From Campylobacter canadensis (lineage in GTDB: Bacteria; Campylobacterota; Campylobacteria; Campylobacterales; Campylobacteraceae): DNA of 64,000 bases. Below are positions 19,111 through 27,641 of this stretch, one piece after another (position 1 is the stretch's first letter; each line of letters begins with the position of its first letter). Where the stretch lies: contig NZ_CP035946.1 in assembly GCF_013177655.1 (NCBI RefSeq), positions 806,001 through 870,000 of the forward strand, written 5' to 3'. Below the pieces are notes generated by a model. That model had not been told where the DNA came from. It ran no database searches and saw only the letters and a list, made by a program, of their open reading frames with translations. The position numbers and the translations under genes were made by a program.

Positions 19111-20787
19111 TTAGCTTATAATCTCAAACGCCTTAGTAAAACAAGCATTACTAACATCAACAAGCCCCTTATCGCTTAGTTTATAAAAAGGACTGCAAAC
19201 TAAATTAAGCGTACCAAAACTCATAATCTCGTTATAATGCTCATATCCAAGCTGCTTAAAGGCCTCTCTTACTTTTTTTAGTTTCAAAGCCGTATTTTCT
19301 ACATTATCACTGCTTAAAATCCCTGCAATTTCAAGTTCTAGCAAGGCCAGTACTTTTCCATCAAGCACAGCCACAATCCCGCCACCGCACTTTTTAAGAG
19401 TATTATAAGCTATTTTCATATCTTCTTTATTTTTTCCTAAAACAAATAAATTATGGCTATCGTGCATCCAAGTTGAAGCAATTGCACCTTTTTTAATGCA
19501 ATTTCCATTAAATAAAGCCCTAGCATACGAGTTTTTTCCATATCTATTAAAGCACACTCCTAGTAGATTTTCAGTATTTAATATACCGTTTTCCGTATGT
19601 AATACTTCTTCTTTCATTTTTATTTGAGTGGTATTATCGCTTACTAATAAAACCTTAGCTAAAATTTGTTTAGCATCAAAGCTTAAAGTAAAAATCTCAT
19701 CTAAATTATATTCAGCCAAATCAAGACTATTTTTAAATTCATCGCTAAAATTATCCTTAAAATGCTCTTTTCTTTCAACTCTTTTACCGTTTTTATAAAC
19801 GCAATTAATCTTAAATTCGTTCACATCATCAAAGATTACAATATCAGCCTTTTTACCAACGCTAAGCTCACCCCTATCGCTTAATTTCATTCTCCTTGCA
19901 GGAGTTGTACTTGCACAATATAAAGTATTTTCTACACCAAAACCCTTTTTGATTGCCTGTTTTAAGACATAATCTAAATGCCCCTTTTCATATAATTCAT
20001 CGCACATCACATCATCGGTTACAAAACAAGTATTTTCATATAAATTATGCTTTTTAATGTAGTTAAAATTTTCTTCTTTTAGCATTTTTCCTTGCAGTTC
20101 TATAAACATTCCTAGTAAATATCTATGCTCTAATTCTTCTAAATTATGCTCGGTGTGATCAGCATTTATGCCAAGATATATAAACTTAGCCAAATCAATA
20201 TCCTTTAGTCTAGGACAATGCCCTTCTATTACATAAAAGGGGTCTTTTTCTTTTAAGAATTTTAAAAATTTGCTTATTTCAAGATTATTATCATCTTTTA
20301 TTATTTGCGTGTAGTTCATAATCTCTCCAACACAAAGTGCATTTTTTTCTTCATACATTTTTATCATTTCTTCGCAGTTTATGTTAGCGCCATTTCCTTC
20401 TAAATATTCATTAGTGCTTGGCACAGAGCTAGGAATTGCAAAAAATACATCGCATTCAGTATCGTTTTTAATCATAGCCTTAATTCCTTTTAAGCCAAAG
20501 ACATTTGCAATCTCGTGCGGTTCAGCAACTATGCTTGTAACCCCATTTGCTAAAATATGATTACAAAAATAATTCGTACTAAGCATAGAGCTTTCAATAT
20601 GCATATGAATATCAATAAATCCAGCACTAGCTTTCTTCCCATCAAAATCAATCTCATCACACTCAATATTAAGTGGCTTATTAAAATAATCAATGTAATA
20701 AATTAAATCATCTTTAATATAAATATCTGCTTTTATAAATTTTTTATAAGTTGAATTAAATACTTCTAAATTTTTTAATTTAATCAT
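19111..20787 (-). CDS. ade: Adenine deaminase
   Basis: Metal-dependent amidohydrolase converting adenine to hypoxanthine and ammonia, part of purine salvage. 558 residues. N-terminal half: ASAGFIDIHMHIESSM (about 54-69) with the metal-binding HxH, then VTSIVAEPHEIANVFG, and EGHCPRL and NADHTEHN His motifs, and VTDDVMCDEL with the catalytic Asp. The C-terminal half is the Ade-specific domain with WMHDSHNLFVLG. RBS AAAGGTAAAAA lies before the ATG. It stands alone, divergent from the autotransporter and facing the gene-free stretch after ftsZ. Confidence 0.92.
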   Translation of the reverse strand: MIKLKNLEVFNSTYKKFIKADIYIKDDLIYYIDYFNKPLNIECDEIDFDGKKASAGFIDIHMHIESSMLSTNYFCNHILANGVTSIVAEPHEIANVFGLKGIKAMIKNDTECDVFFAIPSSVPSTNEYLEGNGANINCEEMIKMYEEKNALCVGEIMNYTQIIKDDNNLEISKFLKFLKEKDPFYVIEGHCPRLKDIDLAKFIYLGINADHTEHNLEELEHRYLLGMFIELQGKMLKEENFNYIKKHNLYENTCFVTDDVMCDELYEKGHLDYVLKQAIKKGFGVENTLYCASTTPARRMKLSDRGELSVGKKADIVIFDDVNEFKINCVYKNGKRVERKEHFKDNFSDEFKNSLDLAEYNLDEIFTLSFDAKQILAKVLLVSDNTTQIKMKEEVLHTENGILNTENLLGVCFNRYGKNSYARALFNGNCIKKGAIASTWMHDSHNLFVLGKNKEDMKIAYNTLKKCGGGIVAVLDGKVLALLELEIAGILSSDNVENTALKLKKVREAFKQLGYEHYNEIMSFGTLNLVCSPFYKLSDKGLVDVSNACFTKAFEIIS

Positions 20788-20886
20788 TTTTTACCTTTTT
20801 GTCTTTTTTTTAATTATAAAATTTTATTATTAATTGCTAATTTTTAAAAAATTTGTTACTTTCTTATTTATTTTTAAGTTTATTTT

Positions 20887-20895
20887 TGTTATAAA
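20887..20895 (+). promoter_or_regulatory. Extended -10 promoter of the autotransporter gene
   Basis: TGTTATAAA fits TGn plus TATAAA. T-rich DNA precedes it, as is usual for Campylobacter sigma-70 promoters. Transcription would start near 20902, placing the G9 tract inside the 5' leader. Confidence 0.6.
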
Positions 20896-20920
20896 ACGCA
20901 GATAATAAAATTTATCAATT

Positions 20921-20929
20921 GGGGGGGGG
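20921..20929 (+). repeat. G9 tract in the autotransporter leader
   Basis: Nine G residues ending 6 bases before the ATG at 20936. No other Shine-Dalgarno sequence is present, so the tract itself occupies the ribosome-binding position. An in-frame TAA at 20930-20932 excludes translation through the tract into the gene. Length changes would alter the leader or RBS rather than the reading frame. Confidence 0.85.
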
Positions 20930-20935
20930 TAATTA

Positions 20936-23900
20936 ATGATTACTTCAAACAATTTAAAACCTATATTTATTTCTATTATTTGTGCTACAGTGCTTGCTAG
21001 CTCGGCAAATGCAGCTTGGAGTGGCGGTGGTTGCAACAGTGATGATTGCAATATAACTTCTAAGGTAACAAATAAAGTTTCAGCAACAAGTGGAGATAAT
21101 TTAAACTTAACAATTAGTGAAAATGGTTCAGTAAATGTAGCTGATGCTATTAATATTCAAAATAATGTTAAGGTAAATAAAATTGAAAATAATGGCACAA
21201 TAACTTCTACTAATGGAAATGCAATTAGAGTTGTGCAAGGTGGAACAACTAATATAGATACGATTATTAATAATAAAGATATTAATGCAAAACAAATAGC
21301 ATATATTGGGATTTGGAGTCCAAACGATAGTTCAAAAATTAATATAAATTCATTTATAAACAACGGTACTTTTACAGCAAGTGCTAATGCTATAACTATA
21401 GAGAATAAAGGTAACAATTCTGATATAAGTATTAATTCAATTAAAAACAATACTAATGCAAAAGTTTCAGCTGTTAATAATGTTTTTAATGCTACTATAG
21501 GTAAGGTTAAAATTCAGGATTTTTACAATGATGGTGAATTAAAATCCAGCAAAGGAGCAGTTGCAAGTTTTCAGGACGACACTACTATTACTAAATTTAC
21601 AAATGACACAAATGGAGTTATTAGTGGCTCAAAAAATAGTGCAGCTATTACTTTTGGTGCAAGTGATAAAGCAAGAAAGACAACTAGCATAGAAGAATTC
21701 ACAAACAACGGCAGTATTAAAGATTCAAAATTTGGTGTTACGCTTTGGGGTGCTAGTGCTTCTAATTCTAAAATAAGTAATTTTACAAACAATGGCTCAA
21801 TAAGTACTACAAACGATAGTTTGTATATTTCAAATGCTAGTATTGATAATTTTGTAAATAGCGAAAATGCAACTATTAGTTCAAATACAATTGGAGTAAG
21901 CATTGTAGGAGAAGGAAATACCGATATAAATGTAAAAAAATTTACAAATAAAGGCAAAATTTTAACACAAAATGACAATGCTATAAATATTCAAGCTTCA
22001 AATAATTACACAGGAAATTTTACAATAGGAGATATTGTAAATGATGGAGAAATAGATGGAGCTAGAGGGGCTTATATTGGCTTGTGGCACGGTAAAGGAA
22101 AGCTAAATATAAATTCTATTGTAAATAATGGAAGCATTAATGCAAAAAAATCAGAAGGCTTATCTATTCAAGGCAAAGGCGAAGAAGTTAGCATAAGTAA
22201 AATTGAAAATAATGGAAAAATACAAGCTGAAAATACTGGAATTAAGCTTTTTGATAAAATCAAAGTTAGTGAATTGGTAAATAATGCTGATATTAATTCT
22301 AATAAGGGTGCTGCTGTAAGCTTATCTTCTAATAGCTATGTTACTACCTTTATAAACAATAAAAATATTTCTAGTACAAACTATCAAGGCTTAAATGTTT
22401 CTGGTTCTAAGGTAGATAAAATAATAAATTATGCAAATATACTTGGCGGTGGAGGAGAAGGCGGCAACCCACCTTGGGGTAAAAATGGTATGGTGTTTAG
22501 TACTTCTAGCATTGGTAGCATTGATAATTATGGTACTGTTTATGGTGCTTATGGAATGACATTTTTATCTGTTTTTGTTGATAGTATTCGTAATTATGGC
22601 ACAATAGAGGCTACAAAAACTAGTGGTACTGGTTCTGCAATTATGTTTACACCTTGGGCTGAATATCCTGATTATTATGAAGCAAAAGAAGTAATAAATT
22701 ATGGAAAGATAATTTCTGCAAATGATGGGATTTCTTTTGAACCAAATACTCGTATAGGAAAGATAGATAATAATGGCTTAATTGAGGTTAAAAATAATGC
22801 TATTACGGATTATAACGAGTCTTCAGCTAAGAAAATAAGCACTGAAATAAAGGAAATTAATTTAAATAGCGGTAGCACAATTAAGGCTGGTAATAATGGT
22901 ATTAATTTTACTGGCGATAGAGATATAAGCTTGGGTTCAATTAATGTTAAAGAAAATGCGAATTTACTTGCTGAAGAAGGTAATGGCATTAATTTTGGTA
23001 AAATAGATGATAATAGGGTAAAAAGCCTAGAAGAATTAAACATACAAGGTCTTGTACAAGGAAATGTAGGTATTTATAACGCAGGAAATATTGGTGGAGA
23101 AAATTCTACAACAGCAATTAATATTGATGGTGGTAGTGTAGTTAGCACAGCTAGTGATAATGCTAATGCTATTGTTAATGCTGGTAATATAAAAAATGAT
23201 ATAAGCCTAAGTAATAATGCTACTTTAGTGGGTAATTTTATAAATACCGCTAATTCAAGCATTGAAGGAAATATTAATATTGATAATTCTAAGCTTGATG
23301 GCTCTTTAGTGTTTAGCGATAGTGCTAAAATTCAAGGAGATATAAGCTTAAATAATAATTCAAGCATTAGCAAAGATTTTATTACAAGCGGTAATTCAAG
23401 CATAAATGGTAGAATAGATATAAATAATTCAAGCTTAGATAATATCATAAGTGCAGGTTCATCTACAATTAACGGTAAAATAAATGTTACAAATAATTCA
23501 AAAATAAATAATATTAATTTTGAAAATGACGCTATTTTAAGGGGAGATATTAGCGTAAATGAAGGCTCAAAACTTACTAGCATAAGCACAAATAATAATT
23601 CAAGCATAGATGGAGATATAAAAATTTCAAGCAATGCAAAGCTTGATAAAATTATAAATAAATCTACAAATAAAAATGCAATTAATGGCTCTATTATTAA
23701 TAAACAAAACAATGCCTTAGAAATTGTAAATGATAATAATTCAAGCATAAATGGCGGTATTGTAAATGAAGGCTCATCAGTAATTAGCATTACAAATAAA
23801 GGGCATATTGGCAAAAACGATGATGGCTTTAATGTAAGCAATAACAAAAATGGAAGCATTGTTATTAAAGATTGGCAAGTAAATGCAGATAGCAGCGGTA

Positions 23901-25201
23901 AGCTAGAAAGCATAAATATAGGTGGTAATACAAATAAGGTTTATGTAGATAAGATTACGGTAAATCAAAGCGGTATGGATATTACAAAGCTTGATAATCT
24001 TTCACAAGTTATTAATGGGGTTGATATTTCAAAAATAGGTAGCATTCAAACAGCAGGAAGCGATTTAGAGCTAACAATAAATCCAATCACAAACAAGCTT
24101 CAAGCAAAGCCAGAAGTAGTAAAAACAATAGCAAGTGCTCAAGTGCAAAGCCTAGTAGAAACTACTTCAAAAAGAACAACTTTTGCAAATAGTTTAATGA
24201 GTAATATTATGCAAGATTACACTATGCCAACAAACATAAATACTCAAAGAATTTCATTAAAAGATTTAGAGAATTTACGCTTTGCAAGTGCAGGAAATAT
24301 TGTAAGTGATGTTAGTTATGATTATTTAATGCGTTATGTTGGTGCTGATAGTGCCTTTTTAAATCAAATGAAATTAGATTATATTAGCAATAAAAAAAGA
24401 AATTCTATTTTTATTTTGCCTTATCATTCATATCAATATGTTGATTTAGGTGCGCAAGGCGTAAGCAAGGGTCATACAACAGGTGTTATTGCAGGATATT
24501 CAAGAGCTAGTACTTATGGGATTTTTGGTGTGTATGCTGGGTATGAAGATGTAAGAATGAGTACAGGCTATTATGAAGTAAATAATATTGCTTATTATGC
24601 TGGTTTAAAATACTATAATGATATTTATTCATTAAGCGATAATTCTTCGCTTTATGTAAAAACACATGCAAAATTTGCATATTTAAATAACAGTCTTGTT
24701 AAATACATTGCAGCAAATACTGCTAAGGCTAATCCTACAAGTTATACTTATGGTTTGAGTGCTGATTTAGGAATAAATTATGAATATAAAAAACATAGTT
24801 TTTCTCCTGAAATCGGTTTAGATTACGAAGGTTCATATACTAAAGCTTATAGTATGGTTGGTAAAGCTGCACTTAAGGTAGAAGATTATTTATCAAGCTC
24901 GTTAAATTTATTTAGCATCAAAACGGCTGCAACTTGGTATGCGCAATGGTTACCGACTTTAAAAACAACTATTTCTGTAGGTGCAAAAGCTCGTTTAAAT
25001 GACAACATTAAAACTAGTGTAAATTTTGGAGAAGGCGTTGTGTCTAAAAATTATTCAATTAATAAATACAGTGCATTTACGAGTGCTTCTCTTATATTAC
25101 CGACAACTGATTCATTTACCTTGTCATTAAATTATAACGGTAATTTTGCTAAAAAAGAGCAAACTCATACAGCATATTTACAAGCAAGTTTTAATTGGTA
25201 A
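20936..25201 (+). CDS. Type V autotransporter, beta-helix passenger (putative adhesin)
   Basis: 1421 residues. A Sec signal peptide spans about 1-26 (ending ANA-AW). A very long passenger (about 30-1130) consists of degenerate repeats rich in Asn, Ser, Ile and Gly, such as IENNGTI, FTNNGSI and INGKINV, characteristic of a right-handed beta-helix. The C-terminal ~270 residues form a translocator barrel rich in Tyr and alternating hydrophobics, ending in the outer-membrane signal SFNW. Such proteins sit on the cell surface and often bind host cells or form biofilm; the target is unknown. Expression is probably phase-variable through the G9 tract. It is a single-gene unit with its own promoter and terminator. 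No catalytic motif was recognised in the passenger. Confidence 0.9.
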   Translation: MITSNNLKPIFISIICATVLASSANAAWSGGGCNSDDCNITSKVTNKVSATSGDNLNLTISENGSVNVADAINIQNNVKVNKIENNGTITSTNGNAIRVVQGGTTNIDTIINNKDINAKQIAYIGIWSPNDSSKININSFINNGTFTASANAITIENKGNNSDISINSIKNNTNAKVSAVNNVFNATIGKVKIQDFYNDGELKSSKGAVASFQDDTTITKFTNDTNGVISGSKNSAAITFGASDKARKTTSIEEFTNNGSIKDSKFGVTLWGASASNSKISNFTNNGSISTTNDSLYISNASIDNFVNSENATISSNTIGVSIVGEGNTDINVKKFTNKGKILTQNDNAINIQASNNYTGNFTIGDIVNDGEIDGARGAYIGLWHGKGKLNINSIVNNGSINAKKSEGLSIQGKGEEVSISKIENNGKIQAENTGIKLFDKIKVSELVNNADINSNKGAAVSLSSNSYVTTFINNKNISSTNYQGLNVSGSKVDKIINYANILGGGGEGGNPPWGKNGMVFSTSSIGSIDNYGTVYGAYGMTFLSVFVDSIRNYGTIEATKTSGTGSAIMFTPWAEYPDYYEAKEVINYGKIISANDGISFEPNTRIGKIDNNGLIEVKNNAITDYNESSAKKISTEIKEINLNSGSTIKAGNNGINFTGDRDISLGSINVKENANLLAEEGNGINFGKIDDNRVKSLEELNIQGLVQGNVGIYNAGNIGGENSTTAINIDGGSVVSTASDNANAIVNAGNIKNDISLSNNATLVGNFINTANSSIEGNINIDNSKLDGSLVFSDSAKIQGDISLNNNSSISKDFITSGNSSINGRIDINNSSLDNIISAGSSTINGKINVTNNSKINNINFENDAILRGDISVNEGSKLTSISTNNNSSIDGDIKISSNAKLDKIINKSTNKNAINGSIINKQNNALEIVNDNNSSINGGIVNEGSSVISITNKGHIGKNDDGFNVSNNKNGSIVIKDWQVNADSSGKLESINIGGNTNKVYVDKITVNQSGMDITKLDNLSQVINGVDISKIGSIQTAGSDLELTINPITNKLQAKPEVVKTIASAQVQSLVETTSKRTTFANSLMSNIMQDYTMPTNINTQRISLKDLENLRFASAGNIVSDVSYDYLMRYVGADSAFLNQMKLDYISNKKRNSIFILPYHSYQYVDLGAQGVSKGHTTGVIAGYSRASTYGIFGVYAGYEDVRMSTGYYEVNNIAYYAGLKYYNDIYSLSDNSSLYVKTHAKFAYLNNSLVKYIAANTAKANPTSYTYGLSADLGINYEYKKHSFSPEIGLDYEGSYTKAYSMVGKAALKVEDYLSSSLNLFSIKTAATWYAQWLPTLKTTISVGAKARLNDNIKTSVNFGEGVVSKNYSINKYSAFTSASLILPTTDSFTLSLNYNGNFAKKEQTHTAYLQASFNW

Positions 25202-25202
25202 C

Positions 25203-25226
25203 AAAAGCCCTTTTTTGGGCTTTTTT
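25203..25226 (+). terminator. Autotransporter gene terminator
   Basis: Stem AAAAGCCC / GGGCTTTT with a T6 loop and trailing T residues, starting one base after the stop codon. Confidence 0.85.
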
Positions 25227-25605
25227 ATTATTTTATAAAATAAATAAAGCTATTAAAAAGCACTTATTTATATTCTAAAATAGGGCTAAATATAAGCTTT
25301 TAATTAATGTAATAATAACTCACATAATTTAGTGTAAATTAACAAAGATTATTAGAGTTTATTATTTTAAATCTTGTAATTTACATAGTTTTAGGCTTGC
25401 TAAAAAATAATTTTAAACCTAATAAATTATTTTTCTTATTAAAAAATAATTTATTTTTTGCTTTATTATTTTTTAGTTTTTTTATATAAAATTGTTTCAA
25501 GCGGATTGTTTTTATTGCTTAGATTTTTAGTGGGGACTAGTTTATCTTAAACCTTAAATAATCCGCAATAAATGTTTTTAAAATATGAAAGATATGAATA
25601 GAAGA
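25227..25605. other. Gene-free stretch between autotransporter and hup
   Basis: About 380 bases with no credible open frame, lying between two convergent terminators. Its only clear structure is an inverted repeat GCGGATT (25501-25507) / AATCCGC (25560-25566) enclosing 52 bases. That could be a small structured RNA, but no promoter for one was convincing. Confidence 0.5.
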
Positions 25606-25632
25606 AAATTGGTAAGGAAATCTTACCAATTT
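25606..25632 (-). terminator. hup terminator
   Basis: Perfect 11-base inverted repeat AAATTGGTAAG / CTTACCAATTT with a 5-base loop. On the minus strand it follows the hup stop and is trailed by TTTTCTTCTATT. Confidence 0.8.
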
Positions 25633-25638
25633 AATAAA

Positions 25639-25956
25639 TTACTTTTTCTTTTTGCAAGCTGATTTTTTGCAGTCTTTTTTAGCTGCTGCTACGCTTTCTT
25701 TTAAAACGCTGCTAACTTTGAATTTAACAACATTTGTTTCAGGAACTTGAATAGTTTTACCTGTGCTTGGTACTCTTGCAACTCTTGCTGCTCTTGTAGT
25801 TGTACTAAATGTACCAAAACCATTAAAGCTAATTGATTCACCTTTTTCTAATACTGATGAAAGTACTTCAAAAACTGAATTAACAGCAACACCTGCGTCT
25901 TTTTTTGTCATTTCTGCTTTTTCAGCAACTAATGAAACGAAATCTGCTTTAGTCAT
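25639..25956 (-). CDS. hup: DNA-binding protein HU
   Basis: Nucleoid-associated HU/IHF-family protein of 105 residues. It shows the N-terminal helices (MTKADFVSLVAEKAEMTKKDA), the FNGFGTFSTTTRAAR signature, the DNA-embracing arm (VARVPSTGKTIQVPETNVVKF), and a lysine-rich C-terminal extension ending CKKSACKKKK. The extension makes it somewhat longer than classical 90-residue HU. Monocistronic, with RBS AAGGAG and its own terminator. The upstream region carries a 12-base direct repeat (26049-26090). Confidence 0.95.
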   Translation of the reverse strand: MTKADFVSLVAEKAEMTKKDAGVAVNSVFEVLSSVLEKGESISFNGFGTFSTTTRAARVARVPSTGKTIQVPETNVVKFKVSSVLKESVAAAKKDCKKSACKKKK

Positions 25957-26048
25957 AAAAACTCCTTAAAATTAAATAAATAGCTTATATTTTACACAAA
26001 AAATATCAATATATGCAAGTAAAATTATCTTTTTTTACAAAAATTTTA

Positions 26049-26090
26049 TGTAAAAATAGCACTTTTATGAATTTTTTGTGTAAAAATAGC
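26049..26090. repeat. Twelve-base direct repeat upstream of hup
   Basis: TGTAAAAATAGC occurs at 26049-26060 and again at 26079-26090, exactly 30 bases apart, about three helical turns. It lies in the 151-base gap upstream of hup and just downstream of ribF. It could be a pair of protein-binding sites or upstream promoter elements. Confidence 0.5.
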
Positions 26091-26107
26091 AAAATTCAAG
26101 GATAAAA

Positions 26108-26977
26108 TTAGAATTTTTCTTTTATTTCATTTAGAGTTTTAACATCTAAGAGTATTTGTTCTTTTAATTTTTCTAGCTGATTAAAGCTTTTATTTTCTCT
26201 TAGGTAATATAAAAATTCAATATTGCAATTTGAAAAATCATTTGTTTTTATTTCATCTAAAATATGGCATTCTAAGGCGCTTTTTAAATCGGTTGAGCGT
26301 TTGCCTAAAAAAACAGCACTTTTATATACTGTGTTTGTAATGTATAAATTCGCAAGATAAACCCCATCTTTTGGTAAAAAATATTCATCATAATCAAAAT
26401 TAATTGTAGCTAGTAAAAACTTAGAGCCTAAACCTTGACCTTTAATTTGTTTTAAAGCATAAAGAGTGTAGTTTCTACCTAAAAGCTTTTTGCTAAGATT
26501 TAATTGTGCTTTTTGTAATAGCTCTTTTATTAAAGTTGTATGTACGCTTAGATTGTCAATTTTAAATTCATTCACGATATGGCATTTTAATTTAGAATAT
26601 TCTTCTAATTTATAGACATTTGAACTAGCATTTATGCCAAAACAAAAATCATATCCAGCCACAAAATATTCTAAGTTGCTAAAAGAAGCTAGTAGTTTTT
26701 GTACAAAATCTTTGCCATCAAGATTGCAAACTTCGTTTAATTTTATAAAAAAAACTTTCTTTTTTGCTATTTTTTCTTTCATAAAATTAGGCACTAATTG
26801 TTTAATATTGTCTTTGTAGATGATAAGCAAAGCACCTTTGCTACATAATTTATTTATTAATTCAAAATGTGCTAAATGCAAAGCATCAAAACAGCCAATT
26901 GCAAGGCTTTTAATCTCTTTTAGCTCTTTTTCATCTGCTAAGCAAAAATCATTTTTTAAAAGCGAAAAAATATTCAT
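26108..26977 (-). CDS. ribF: Bifunctional riboflavin kinase / FAD synthetase
   Basis: Makes FMN from riboflavin and FAD from FMN. 289 residues. The N-terminal nucleotidyltransferase domain has IGCFDALHLAHFELI (about 27-41, the GxFDxxHxxH motif). The C-terminal flavokinase domain includes GRNYTLYALKQIKGQGLGSKF, ATINF and PKDGVYLANL. FAD made here feeds enzymes such as MfrA. It overlaps the end of tlyA by 29 bases and is the last gene of the long minus-strand run from rppH. The kinase part is rather diverged, as often in Campylobacter. Confidence 0.85.
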   Translation of the reverse strand: MNIFSLLKNDFCLADEKELKEIKSLAIGCFDALHLAHFELINKLCSKGALLIIYKDNIKQLVPNFMKEKIAKKKVFFIKLNEVCNLDGKDFVQKLLASFSNLEYFVAGYDFCFGINASSNVYKLEEYSKLKCHIVNEFKIDNLSVHTTLIKELLQKAQLNLSKKLLGRNYTLYALKQIKGQGLGSKFLLATINFDYDEYFLPKDGVYLANLYITNTVYKSAVFLGKRSTDLKSALECHILDEIKTNDFSNCNIEFLYYLRENKSFNQLEKLKEQILLDVKTLNEIKEKF

Positions 26978-27641
26978 AATTACCTTCCTTACCGCTTAAA
27001 AGCGATTTTTGTTTTGCAATATTTATAAGTGCTAATTGAGAGTAAAATTTCTCAAAATCACAAAGGGCTTTTTGTATGTCTTTTTCATTTTTTATAACGC
27101 CATTTTTGCTGCGTTTTATGCTTTTGTCTAGCTCAAATTGAGGTTTAAAAAGTATGATTAAATACTCTAAAAACAAGTCTTTTAAATGTTCTAAAATCTT
27201 TTTAACAGAAATAAAGCTTACATCACACACTACAATTTGTGCTTTTTGCGTATAGTTTTTAATGTCGGTATTTTCAAAAAGCATAATTCTTTTATCTTTT
27301 ATTAAACTTTCGTGTAATTGCTTTGTGCCAACATCAACACAGCTAACACTCTTTGCCCCGTTTAAAAGCAAAATTTGTGTAAATCCACCAGTGCTAGAGC
27401 CAACATCAAGGCAGCTTTTATCCTTAATATCAATAGGAAAAAATTCTAAAAAACCTTTTAATTTATAAGCAGCTCTTGATACATAAAAATCTTGCAAAAG
27501 GCTTACTTTATCATCTTCTTTTACATTATCATTTGGCTTTTTTAATAAATCATTTATTAAAACCATTTCATTTTTTAATAATTCTTGTGCTTTATTTCTA
27601 CTAATATTAAGTTTATTTGCTACTAATAAATCAGCTCTCAA
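26949..27641 (-). CDS. tlyA: rRNA 2'-O-methyltransferase TlyA
   Basis: TlyA/hemolysin-A family enzyme that 2'-O-methylates cytidine in rRNA. 230 residues: N-terminal S4 RNA-binding domain (MRADLLVANKLNISRNKAQ, about 1-60), then an FtsJ-like methyltransferase with CLDVGSSTGGFTQILL (about 77-92) and VCDVSFIS. The short form without extra N-terminal residues fits type I TlyA, known to modify 23S C1920 only; absence of this mark affects capreomycin response and virulence traits in C. jejuni. The start is TTG at 27641, whose TTGA overlaps the ligA stop; this gives the conserved N-terminus. Confidence 0.9.
   Translation of the reverse strand: MRADLLVANKLNISRNKAQELLKNEMVLINDLLKKPNDNVKEDDKVSLLQDFYVSRAAYKLKGFLEFFPIDIKDKSCLDVGSSTGGFTQILLLNGAKSVSCVDVGTKQLHESLIKDKRIMLFENTDIKNYTQKAQIVVCDVSFISVKKILEHLKDLFLEYLIILFKPQFELDKSIKRSKNGVIKNEKDIQKALCDFEKFYSQLALINIAKQKSLLSGKEGNYEYFFAFKK

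Noticed and set aside
23332-23913. Long minus-strand open frames opposite the autotransporter gene
   Set aside because: They are shadows of a repetitive, Asn/Ser-rich gene; composition is unnatural (Leu/Pro/Phe runs), and no RBS or promoter supports them.
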